From a virus: a stretch of 25,932 nucleotides of DNA. A program made the translations under genes and the position numbers. The notes under the pieces were generated by a model. That model was not told where the DNA came from. It searched no databases and saw only the letters and a list, made by a program, of their open reading frames with translations. The stretch covers positions 1-25,932 of IMG/VR virus record IMGVR_UViG_3300010368_004331. One strand, written 5' to 3'. Positions 7,142-14,368 of the stretch are shown in pieces; the stretch's first letter is position 1, and each line of letters opens with the position of its first letter.

Positions 7142-7596
7142 TGGGTTGGTATTCAGAAATATCACGTGATATATCACGTATACCTGATGCTATAACTTTT
7201 TTTGAACGAGAACTTATTGATGCTCGAACAGAAGTAAAACTCAAAGGAAATGTTGAACGTGCCGCAGCAGAAATGCCAGGGTTAGTTGAACATAGATTTA
7301 ACCAACTTCAAGAAATTGAAGCAATACTTGAATACTTAAACATTGAACTGCGTAGGTTACGCAGTTCTTTTTTTAAAAAATATCTTGAAAATTATCAACG
7401 AGCTCTTAGCAGCAGAGATGTTGAAAAGTATGTTGATGGTGAAGCAGATGTCGTTGATTATGAAAAAGTAATCAACGAGTTTGCACTTATGAGAAACAAG
7501 TGGTTGGGAGTGTTAAAAGCATTAGACCAAAAGCAATGGCAGATTACAAATATTGTTAAACTTAGAGTTGCAGGTATGGAAGACGCAAGTCTTTAA
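7141..7596 (+). CDS. UvsY-like recombination mediator (putative)
   Basis: This 151-residue helical protein is close to T4 UvsY length (137 aa). The C-terminal half follows a UvsY-like layout: a Tyr/basic helix (FFKKYLENYQRALSSRD), then DVEKYVDGEADVVDYEKVI, then WLGVLKALDQKQWQITNIVK and a short tail. UvsY loads UvsX on gp32-coated DNA, and the position two genes after uvsX fits. Similarity is by pattern only, so the function is tentative. The ATG at 7141 overlaps the upstream stop by one base. The ORF contains a terminator-like hairpin (7345-7374). Confidence 0.6.
   Translation: MGWYSEISRDISRIPDAITFFERELIDARTEVKLKGNVERAAAEMPGLVEHRFNQLQEIEAILEYLNIELRRLRSSFFKKYLENYQRALSSRDVEKYVDGEADVVDYEKVINEFALMRNKWLGVLKALDQKQWQITNIVKLRVAGMEDASL
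7159..7179 (+). repeat. Palindrome and overlapping direct repeat at the start of the UvsY-like gene
   Basis: ATATCACGTGATAT (7159-7172) is a perfect 14-base palindrome, and ATATCACGT recurs at 7171-7179. It encodes the repeated ISRD-ISR peptide. It could be an operator or simply a coding repeat. Confidence 0.6.
7345..7374 (+). terminator. Intrinsic-terminator-like hairpin inside the UvsY-like gene
   Basis: A 10-bp stem, GAACTGCGTA (7345-7354) with its complement at 7358-7367, a 3-base loop, and seven T directly after (7368-7374). This is a textbook intrinsic terminator shape, yet it lies in frame at codons 69-78 of the ORF. Translating ribosomes would probably suppress it, so it may act as a polarity or attenuation device. 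Confidence 0.55.
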
Positions 7597-7604
7597 TATT
7601 TTTA

Positions 7605-7633
7605 TAGACAAAATATAAAAAGTAAATTATAAT
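7605..7633 (+). promoter_or_regulatory. Sigma-70-like promoter for the glycan island
   Basis: TAGACA (7605-7610), a 17-base spacer and a perfect TATAAT (7628-7633). The predicted +1 is near 7640, with Shine-Dalgarno AGGAG at 7643-7647 before the ATG at 7654. Confidence 0.7.
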
Positions 7634-7653
7634 AAAAACTATAGGAGAATCAT

Positions 7654-8424
7654 ATGGAAAATAAAATAGTATTAGTAACTGGTGGATTTGATCCTCTCCA
7701 TAGTGGACATATTGCATACTTTAAAGAAGCAAAAAAACTAGGCAACAAGCTAGTAGTGGGTCTTAACAGTGATGAATGGTTAACTAGAAAAAAAGGCAAG
7801 CCATTCATGCCTTTTGTAGAAAGAGCATCAATTATTCAAGAACTTGCATGTGTTGATCAGGTAATTGGATTTAATGATGGTGACAATAGTGCATGCCAAG
7901 CAATTGGGGCTGTCCTTGCCACTAGCACTGGCACTGTGGTTTTTGCAAATGGTGGAGACAGAACCAATACAACAACTCCAGAACTCATTACATATGGCAA
8001 ATCCACTGATGTAGAATTTGCCTGGGGGGTTGGTGGCGAGGACAAAAAGAATTCGAGTAGTTGGATTCTAGAAGAATGGAAGACTCAAAAAACAGTACGT
8101 CCTTGGGGCTGGTACAGAGTACTTGATAAAGGTGAAAATTGGGCAGTGAAAGAGCTCACTATTATGCCTGGTAAGTCTCTATCTGATCAACGCCACATGC
8201 ACCGTTCAGAGCATTGGCATGTGGTATCTGGAGAAGTTACTTGTGATTTAGAAATGGATGGCTGGGCACCGCATACAAAAGTCGTTGGCCCTAAGCAAAG
8301 TATGGATATCGAAAAACTAATGTGGCACCGTCCATACAACGCTGGAACTGAACCTGCTAAAATTATTGAAACATGGTTTGGTGATATTTTGGCAGAAACA
8401 GATATTGAAAGACGAGAAGTATGA
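7654..8424 (+). CDS. Cytidylyltransferase-like / cupin (mannose-6-phosphate isomerase type II-like) fusion
   Basis: The protein has 256 residues. Residues 5-137 are a nucleotidyltransferase of the RfaE/glycerol-3-phosphate cytidylyltransferase type. They include GGFDPLHSGH (10-19, an HxGH motif), VGLNSDEWLTRKKG and a terminal Ser-rich NSSSW motif (133-137) in place of the usual ISTT-like signature. Residues 148-245 are a cupin resembling the ManC/AlgA isomerase domain: RPWGWYRVL, then RHMHRSEHWHVVSGE (180-194) with the metal-ligand His/Glu cluster. Activation of a sugar or alcohol phosphate plus sugar isomerisation is inferred; the substrate cannot be read from sequence. It heads the glycan island, and its stop overlaps the next ATG (ATGA). 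Confidence 0.8.
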   Translation: MENKIVLVTGGFDPLHSGHIAYFKEAKKLGNKLVVGLNSDEWLTRKKGKPFMPFVERASIIQELACVDQVIGFNDGDNSACQAIGAVLATSTGTVVFANGGDRTNTTTPELITYGKSTDVEFAWGVGGEDKKNSSSWILEEWKTQKTVRPWGWYRVLDKGENWAVKELTIMPGKSLSDQRHMHRSEHWHVVSGEVTCDLEMDGWAPHTKVVGPKQSMDIEKLMWHRPYNAGTEPAKIIETWFGDILAETDIERREV

Positions 8425-9110
8425 AAGTATTTGTAGGATGGGACAGCCGAGAAGATATAGCCTACCAAGTGTGTAAACACAGTATACTTACTAGAACTCC
8501 AGATGCAGAAGTAATTCCAATAAAACAGGATGAAATGAGAAAGCGTGGGTTATATACTCGTCCAGTGGACAAACTAGCATCAACTGAGTTTACGTTTACT
8601 AGATTTTTAATTCCTGAATTATGTAATTATACTGGATGGGCGTTGTTTATTGATTGTGATATAATACTAACAACGGATATTGCAGAATTATTTGCGCAGG
8701 CTGATGACAGGTATGCTGTGATGTGTGTCCATCATGATTATACTCCCAAAGAAGGAGTTAAGATGGACGGACAAAAACAGACAGTTTATCCCAGAAAAAA
8801 CTGGAGCAGTGTGATGTTAATCAACTGTGGGCATCCTGATAACCAGGCACTTACAGCTGATGCAGTTAATAATCCAGAATTAACTGGAGCACACTTTCAT
8901 AGATTTAGTTGGCTTGAAGACGACAAAATTGGAGGAATCAGTCATGAATGGAATTGGCTGGTTGGCGTTTATTCAGAACCTGAAGATGGGTCACCCAAGC
9001 TTATACACTATACTGAAGGCGGCCCTTGGTTTGAAAATTATGCCGACTGTGGATATGCTGATCTTTGGAATACTGAACACCAGCAAATGATAAATGATTT
9101 GTCTAAGTAA
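8421..9110 (+). CDS. Glycosyltransferase, GT-A fold (family 8-like)
   Basis: This is a 229-residue protein. The N-terminus MKVFVGWDSREDIAYQVCK and the FIDCDIILTTD motif (D78 and D80 as DxD, binding the metal and nucleotide sugar) fit a GT8/glycogenin-like transferase. Further residues such as INCGHPDN and HYTEGGPWFENY match conserved later motifs. It would transfer a sugar from a nucleotide donor to a surface glycan; donor and acceptor are unknown. It overlaps its upstream neighbour by 4 bases and its downstream one by 17. Confidence 0.78.
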   Translation: MKVFVGWDSREDIAYQVCKHSILTRTPDAEVIPIKQDEMRKRGLYTRPVDKLASTEFTFTRFLIPELCNYTGWALFIDCDIILTTDIAELFAQADDRYAVMCVHHDYTPKEGVKMDGQKQTVYPRKNWSSVMLINCGHPDNQALTADAVNNPELTGAHFHRFSWLEDDKIGGISHEWNWLVGVYSEPEDGSPKLIHYTEGGPWFENYADCGYADLWNTEHQQMINDLSK

Positions 9111-9867
9111 AAATTTAACCGACGAATATGTTAATATGTTTGCACAGGGAGCCAACCTTCCTGTGCAGGACTATAATACTGATTTTCGTGATAACCCAAT
9201 TTTAATACGCAGTATGGGGAAAAGAAAACTCATACAGTGGTGTTGGGAAAACAGCCATGATTTTTACTACATGGACAGTGGCTATATAGGAAACTATAAA
9301 AGTAATATCAACCCAAACGGGTGGAAATCATTTCACAGAATAGTTAAAAACGATGTGCAACACAGTATTATTATTGAACGTCCTGACGACAGATGGAAAC
9401 AATTAGAGTTTCCAATACAACCTCGCAAGACTGGATCACATATACTATTAGTAATACCATCAGAAAAGCCTTGCAAGTTTTATAACATTGAGTTAAATGC
9501 CTGGAAAACTGAAACTATAAATGTGATTAAACAATATACTGGCCGCCCAATTATTATAAGAGATAAGGCTGCTAGGCAAACTAGATTATCCAATACAATT
9601 TTTCATGATTTAAACAATGCCCATGCACTGGTTACATTTAATAGTATTGCAGCCGTTGAAAGTGTAGTATATGGTGTTCCAGCATTTACACTTGCACCCA
9701 CGGCTGCAGATCCTGTGTGTGATAAAAATCTTAGTAATATAGAAAATCCAACTATATACGATATGGATTATTTAAATAGTTGGGCAAATCATATTGCTTA
9801 TGGACAATTTCATATAGATGAATTCAAGGACGGATCAGCATGGAGAATATTAAATGAACGTTGTTAG
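9094..9867 (+). CDS. Capsule-polysaccharide-type glycosyltransferase-like protein (paralogue 1)
   Basis: This is a 257-residue protein resembling the C-terminal half of capsular polysaccharide (KpsS/KpsC-like) or GT-B transferases. Diagnostic parts are RPIIIRDKAARQT (about 150-165) and NAHALVTFNSIAAVESVVYGVPAF, the latter being the usual donor-site pattern where a polysaccharide enzyme warns of missing sites and selects GVP. It shares this layout with the genes at 9854 and 13500. The ATG at 9094 overlaps the upstream gene by 17 bases with no strong Shine-Dalgarno, suggesting coupling. The reaction is not determined. Confidence 0.6.
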   Translation: MICLSKNLTDEYVNMFAQGANLPVQDYNTDFRDNPILIRSMGKRKLIQWCWENSHDFYYMDSGYIGNYKSNINPNGWKSFHRIVKNDVQHSIIIERPDDRWKQLEFPIQPRKTGSHILLVIPSEKPCKFYNIELNAWKTETINVIKQYTGRPIIIRDKAARQTRLSNTIFHDLNNAHALVTFNSIAAVESVVYGVPAFTLAPTAADPVCDKNLSNIENPTIYDMDYLNSWANHIAYGQFHIDEFKDGSAWRILNERC

Positions 9868-10786
9868 TTACTTTAAGGCTGTTCCAAAAAATAATACAAA
9901 GAGTGAAAAAACAGATATGCTTCTGAATTTTATTCAAGGAGTTAATGCTGTTGGTGACAATGGTCGTGTTTATTATGGATCAGAAATTATTGACAATGAT
10001 GTTGCAATCATTCAAGGCTGGCAACATGAATTTGGAAAAAGTAGCGAGCATCTATTATTAAGAAAAGCTATAATAGATTCTCAGTTAAAAAATAACAAAT
10101 ATGTGATAACTGCTGATAGCAATTTATTTTTATATGCATCACCAAAAAACACTCCACATCATTATTTGCGATATAGTATTAATGGTGTATTTCCAGATAC
10201 TGGAAATTATTGTGATACAGAAGTAGACACCAGTCGCTGGCAACAAATCAGTAAAGATTTAAACATCAAGTTGGGTGCTACCAATTATACTGGAAAAAAT
10301 ATTGTATTGTGTTTGCAGAGAAATGGTGGATGGAGTATGGGAAAATACGATGTTCAAGATTGGATTATTAATACTGTGACTAAAATTAGAAAACACAGTG
10401 ACAGGCCAATAATAATCAGAGCACACCCTGGAGACAAAAATGCATTGCAGTATTTAAATGAAAAGAATAATAGAATAAGTCACTTGCGCAATCTATACAT
10501 ATCGCCCTTTGGTAGAGCTTTAAATGAAGATCTAATGGATGCATGGGCAGTTGTCAATCATAACAGCAGTAGTATCGTTGGACCGCTGATACAAGGGTAT
10601 CATGGATTTGTAACTGAACCATTAAAAAGCCAGTGCAGTGAAGTAACTCATACTAATTTTTGCGACATTGAAACTCCCAAAGAGTTTGATAGGCAATCAT
10701 GGTTAGAACGAATAAGTATGTTCCATTGGAATTTTAAAGAATTAGAAAATGGAGATTGCTGGAAACACATGAGGAAATATATATGA
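9854..10786 (+). CDS. Capsule-polysaccharide-type glycosyltransferase-like protein (paralogue 2)
   Basis: A 310-residue protein with the same core as its neighbours: NIVLCLQRNGGWSMGK, then RPIIIRAHPGDK, then DAWAVVNHNSSSIVGPLIQG and a terminal NGDCWKHMRKYI. The His-Pro and Asn-Ser-Ser residues sit where the other two paralogues have DKAAR/HPRCP and FNSIAAV/NWSSNPG. It overlaps the previous gene by 14 bases and the next by 4. Role in surface-glycan synthesis is inferred from family and context. Confidence 0.6.
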   Translation: MNVVSYFKAVPKNNTKSEKTDMLLNFIQGVNAVGDNGRVYYGSEIIDNDVAIIQGWQHEFGKSSEHLLLRKAIIDSQLKNNKYVITADSNLFLYASPKNTPHHYLRYSINGVFPDTGNYCDTEVDTSRWQQISKDLNIKLGATNYTGKNIVLCLQRNGGWSMGKYDVQDWIINTVTKIRKHSDRPIIIRAHPGDKNALQYLNEKNNRISHLRNLYISPFGRALNEDLMDAWAVVNHNSSSIVGPLIQGYHGFVTEPLKSQCSEVTHTNFCDIETPKEFDRQSWLERISMFHWNFKELENGDCWKHMRKYI

Positions 10787-11460
10787 AAGCATTTATAATC
10801 TGCTTGAGCAAAATAGAACCAAGTTATAAATCTGGAATAAGATTACAGAAAGAGTTAACCAGTTTTGGTATAAATGCACAACTGTTCGAAGGTTCATATG
10901 GAAACGTAATCAAAGACGTTTACATAAAAAATAAAAGAATGCATCATCCTTGGACATTCAAGGGTCCAGAAAAGCCAGTAAGTGAAGAATGGAAATTGGA
11001 ACAAAGTACACCAGGTGTAATTGGATGTTTTGATAGCCATTATAGACTGTGGGAAAAGTGTGTGGAATTAGACGAGCCCATAATGATTTTTGAAGATGAT
11101 GCACGGGTTATCAGAGAATATATGCCGGTTGAATTTGATGATGTTCTTTCTCTTGTTTTTAGCCATGAAAAGAAAATGCGTCAATATATACATTTGTTGG
11201 ACAGCCCATCAGGTGTACCAGAAGCATTGCCATATAAGCCAGCAAGTATGCCAGGTGCTGCTGGATATATTATTAAACCCCATGCTGCAAAAATTATTGT
11301 TGATGAGTTCTATAATTCGTTCTTACCAGCAGATAATGCCATAAATCAACATTTAATTAAAATTCAAATACATAGTTATATGATGGGAAAAGCAATAGAC
11401 CGTGATAAAACGGATAACAAGTCCTCTTTGATTAGAACACAATACTGGAACAAATTATGA
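10783..11460 (+). CDS. Glycosyltransferase family 25 (LPS biosynthesis type)
   Basis: The protein has 225 residues. MKAFIICLSK at the start and GVIGCFDSHYRLWEKCVE followed by IMIFEDDARV (E104/D105/D106) are the family signatures: a Ser-His loop, then the EDD metal site. PGAAGYIIKPHAAKI (about 163-177) is the usual later motif. GT25 enzymes add galactose or related sugars to lipooligosaccharide in bacteria. The ATG at 10783 is chosen over earlier in-frame codons because GAGG lies 9 bases upstream, and it gives the ATGA overlap. Confidence 0.82.
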   Translation: MKAFIICLSKIEPSYKSGIRLQKELTSFGINAQLFEGSYGNVIKDVYIKNKRMHHPWTFKGPEKPVSEEWKLEQSTPGVIGCFDSHYRLWEKCVELDEPIMIFEDDARVIREYMPVEFDDVLSLVFSHEKKMRQYIHLLDSPSGVPEALPYKPASMPGAAGYIIKPHAAKIIVDEFYNSFLPADNAINQHLIKIQIHSYMMGKAIDRDKTDNKSSLIRTQYWNKL

Positions 11461-12023
11461 AACATTTTTACGAAGAAATTGAAGGGTTTATGACCGAACG
11501 AAATTTAAATTTATTTAATATGGTTATTGACTCAGCTTATGAAAACTTTACCTGGGTAGAATTAGGATCATGGACTGGAAAAAGTGTTGCATATTGTGTC
11601 GTAGAATTACTCAATAAACCGTTGGAAAACTTTAAATTCTATTCAGTTGATACCTGGAAAGGTGCTGCTGAACATCAAGAATACGACATGGTAAAGCAGG
11701 ACACACTATATGACGTTTTTTTAGAAAATACAAAACCTGTTAAACAATACATAACTCCGTTGAGAGAATTTTCCCATGAAGCTGCAAATAATTTTGACGA
11801 TAACAGTGTTGATTTTTGTTATGTAGATGCGGATCACAGTTATGCGGGCGTAACCAAGGACTTGGAAGCCTGGTGGCCAAAAATTAAGCCAGGATGTTAC
11901 TTTGGTGGAGATGATTACACAAAAGGCTGGCCCGGAGTGCAGCAGGCTGTGAATGATTTTTTTAGTAATAAAAAAATAAAAGTAAAACGGATTGGAAGAT
12001 GTTGGCTGGTGATTAAAAATTAG
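11457..12023 (+). CDS. Class I SAM-dependent methyltransferase
   Basis: The protein has 188 residues. WVELGSWTGKSV (33-44) is the Gly-rich SAM-binding motif I, FYSVDTW follows, and VDFCYVDADHSYAGVTKDL is the post-II/metal-binding segment typical of Methyltransf_24/CmcI-type enzymes. The substrate is probably a sugar or other glycan unit, judging by neighbours. ATGA overlap upstream; the 3' end overlaps the convergent sulfotransferase by 4 bases. Confidence 0.8.
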   Translation: MKHFYEEIEGFMTERNLNLFNMVIDSAYENFTWVELGSWTGKSVAYCVVELLNKPLENFKFYSVDTWKGAAEHQEYDMVKQDTLYDVFLENTKPVKQYITPLREFSHEAANNFDDNSVDFCYVDADHSYAGVTKDLEAWWPKIKPGCYFGGDDYTKGWPGVQQAVNDFFSNKKIKVKRIGRCWLVIKN

Positions 12024-12616
12024 TATTGTTCAAATTTTAAAATATTAAAATCATCAGCGTATCGTGCATGTATTATATCCTTTTGTTGATCAGTAAGCAC
12101 AAGATTTTTCTTTTTACTTTTGTTTGCCGTTATAGTCTTTACCCCTAATTGACCAAAAAATAAATCAATATCAGACAAATTTAAGAGGTTATGTACCATA
12201 ATGTTTTTATTCATATCGGAAATAAAATAAATTTGTTGCCTGGCATGGTAGTTACACGTATTATCGTCATTAAAATCTTTGCAAATAAACTCTAAAAAAG
12301 CGTCAATGCTAATACTATTGGATTTTACATTTAACTCAGGAAACGGTTCCAATAATCCAAAATGCTTGTATAAGCTTAAAAAACGTTCATACGGATGCCT
12401 AATACATGTAAAATTTTGATATCCATTTTGCAGTGCTGTATCAAATGATATTTCAGGATTATTCCATTCTTTGTGAACCCATTTTACTTGTTTGTAAGGA
12501 TTGCTATTCTTTTTTCCAATTAATGACGCTTTGATTGTTGTGTTTGCACATTTGGGAATAGCCCAATAATTTAGCTTATAATTATTATATGACGTTATAA
12601 TATGTCTTCTATCCAT
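12020..12616 (-). CDS. Sulfotransferase family 2-like protein
   Basis: The protein has 198 residues. PKCANTTIKASL (21-32) fits the 5'-phosphosulfate-binding loop, and FTCIRHPYERFLSLY (69-83) the 3'-phosphate-binding motif (R..P..R..S.Y) of PAPS-dependent carbohydrate sulfotransferases. It would transfer sulfate from PAPS to a glycan. It overlaps the upstream minus-strand glycosyltransferase by 8 bases. The C-terminal half is poorly conserved by eye. Phage-borne sulfotransferases are uncommon, so it is worth checking. Confidence 0.75.
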   Translation of the reverse strand: MDRRHIITSYNNYKLNYWAIPKCANTTIKASLIGKKNSNPYKQVKWVHKEWNNPEISFDTALQNGYQNFTCIRHPYERFLSLYKHFGLLEPFPELNVKSNSISIDAFLEFICKDFNDDNTCNYHARQQIYFISDMNKNIMVHNLLNLSDIDLFFGQLGVKTITANKSKKKNLVLTDQQKDIIHARYADDFNILKFEQY

Positions 12617-13457
12617 GACTCCAATAGCTTTCTGACCTATTCACTATTATGTCACTGGGGTTAGATTTTCCAGTGTTTTTCCTATCGCCCTTCATGTGGT
12701 CAATCCATTTGCCCAATACTCCGTTGATCAATGGATGCCCACCTCCACCAGATTTGGCTTCACGTAGATACATTTCAGCACTGTAATCCAGTACATTTGG
12801 TGCAGTTCTTTTCATGTTGTTTACTATGTGTCCAAATACATAACTATCATGCCATTCATCTAATAAAAATATTCCATTTTCGGCATCAGTGTACATGCGT
12901 TCAAACTCTTGCAAGAATTCCTGACAAACTATATTATTCAAATTTAATCCATAAAAGCCACACTCGGGCCAGGTCTGTGATCCTTTGCCGCGACCAACAT
13001 ACGTAATCCAACTAGTTTTTGGCAATAGGTCCAAGAACTCTTCATAACTCCATGCATTGTGTACATACGTGTCAGCATCCATCCAAACACACCAATCTTT
13101 GGATCTTTCACAAGCATCAAATACTGCATAAACTTTGTTGGCAAATCTAACAGCATCCCATTTAAAAGTCTTGTTGCTGTCTTTGCGCTTGCTCAACGCT
13201 GGATCTTTGCTGATGTCACCATTGGCCTTTGGTACATCTTTCCACTTATCCTTGAATTCATTTAATTTTGGCAACGCTGTTCTTGCATCTAAAATTTTAA
13301 TACGACTGGGGTCAGGATTAGTTGGTTTACAATCTTCAGCATACACTATTAATTTAATACGTTTGTCTACTCGTCTAGCAAAGCTGTCTAAAAATCGTTG
13401 GCCATATAAAGTTAAACCACTTGGATGAAATGTTGTAACCACAGTTATTGCTGGCAT
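12609..13457 (-). CDS. Glycosyltransferase, GT-A type with DxD
   Basis: A 282-residue protein starting MPAITVVTTFHPSGLTLYGQ. DWCVWMDADTYV (121-132) gives the DxD at D127/D129. FKWDAVRFANKVY and the SGGGGHPLI/HMKGDRK segment near the C-terminus are further conserved-looking parts. It would transfer a sugar in the same pathway as its neighbours; substrates are unknown. The start is ATG at 13455-13457 with an AAAGGA Shine-Dalgarno upstream on the minus strand. It is divergent from the gene at 13500. Confidence 0.75.
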   Translation of the reverse strand: MPAITVVTTFHPSGLTLYGQRFLDSFARRVDKRIKLIVYAEDCKPTNPDPSRIKILDARTALPKLNEFKDKWKDVPKANGDISKDPALSKRKDSNKTFKWDAVRFANKVYAVFDACERSKDWCVWMDADTYVHNAWSYEEFLDLLPKTSWITYVGRGKGSQTWPECGFYGLNLNNIVCQEFLQEFERMYTDAENGIFLLDEWHDSYVFGHIVNNMKRTAPNVLDYSAEMYLREAKSGGGGHPLINGVLGKWIDHMKGDRKNTGKSNPSDIIVNRSESYWSHG

Positions 13458-13468
13458 AGTTTGTCCTT

Positions 13469-13476
13469 TGTAAATA
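13469..13476 (+). promoter_or_regulatory. Late-promoter-like box TGTAAATA
   Basis: Seven of eight to TATAAATA in the divergent intergenic gap, with predicted +1 near 13482 and AGAGG (13485-13489) then an ATG at 13500. On the minus strand the same gap holds TATAAT (13485-13480) without a good -35. Confidence 0.35.
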
Positions 13477-13499
13477 GTAATTATAGAGGTATTTAACAG

Positions 13500-14351
13500 A
13501 TGAAATTTAGTCTATGGACACAATATGGCGCAAACAATTCCAAATCAGTATTTGATGCATTTGCTGGTAGTTTGCGTGATGCTGGGCATGAAGTCAGTTT
13601 TAATGACATGGATTCAGACGTTGCAGTTATATGGAGTGTGTTATGGCATGGTAGAATGGCCGGTAATAAAAAAGTATGGGACCATTTTAGAAGTAAAAAC
13701 AAACCAGTAATTGTTTTGGAAGTTGGTGGTATCAAGCGAGGAATTACTTGGAAGGTGGCTCTTAATGGCATAAATCGAGATGCATTTTTTACTGAACCCG
13801 GCAACACTTCTGACAGGGCAACAGCAATGGGTTTAAATCCGCTTCCATGGAAGTCGAATGGCGAATTTATTTTAATTTGTACACAGCACACCAAGAGTCT
13901 ACAGTGGGCACGTCAACCAGATATTAATAAATGGTTGAATACCATTATTACTGACATAAGAAAATATTCAAAAAGACCTATCCTTGTGCGTCCTCATCCT
14001 AGGTGTCCAATAAAGGACATCAACGGAATGTACAAACATGTGTATCATCAAAATCCAGTTTTAATTAAAAATAGTTATGACGATTATGATATTAATTTTG
14101 ATAATATACATGCTATAATAAATTGGAGCAGTAACCCAGGACCACAAGCAGTGATGGCAGGAGTGCCTGCATTTGTGAGCACTTCATCAATTGCATATGA
14201 AGTGGGAAATGACATTGATTTTGTGCATGATATTGACTCTCCATTACTGCCTGACAGGACGCAATGGATCAACGATTATGCATGGACTGAATACACTGTA
14301 GATGAAATATCCAATGGCCTACCACTGAATAACTTGACAACAAACTTATAG
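13500..14351 (+). CDS. Capsule-polysaccharide-type glycosyltransferase-like protein (paralogue 3)
   Basis: This is a 283-residue protein. It shares with the genes at 9094 and 9854 a C-terminal core: RPILVRPHPRCP, then HAIINWSSNPGPQAVMAGVPAF. Its N-terminal half differs (MKFSLWTQYGANNSKSVFDA, with LEVGGIKRGITWKVA). The HPR motif is the best preserved of the three. AGAGG at 13485-13489 supports the ATG. Its 3' end carries the promoter of the next gene (14334-14362). Confidence 0.65.
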   Translation: MKFSLWTQYGANNSKSVFDAFAGSLRDAGHEVSFNDMDSDVAVIWSVLWHGRMAGNKKVWDHFRSKNKPVIVLEVGGIKRGITWKVALNGINRDAFFTEPGNTSDRATAMGLNPLPWKSNGEFILICTQHTKSLQWARQPDINKWLNTIITDIRKYSKRPILVRPHPRCPIKDINGMYKHVYHQNPVLIKNSYDDYDINFDNIHAIINWSSNPGPQAVMAGVPAFVSTSSIAYEVGNDIDFVHDIDSPLLPDRTQWINDYAWTEYTVDEISNGLPLNNLTTNL

Positions 14352-14362
14352 TTTGCTATAGT
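14334..14362 (+). promoter_or_regulatory. Sigma-70-like promoter of the 14369/uvsW operon
   Basis: TTGACA (14334-14339), 17-base spacer, TATAGT (14357-14362) with TGC in front (extended -10). It lies over the stop of the upstream gene. The predicted +1 is base 14369, which is the A of the ATG, so the message would be leaderless. Confidence 0.75.
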
Positions 14363-14368
14363 TGATCT

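Noticed and set aside
7159-7179. Operator for the UvsY-like gene
   Set aside because: The palindrome lies within the coding frame and encodes a repeated peptide, so a regulatory role cannot be supported beyond coincidence.
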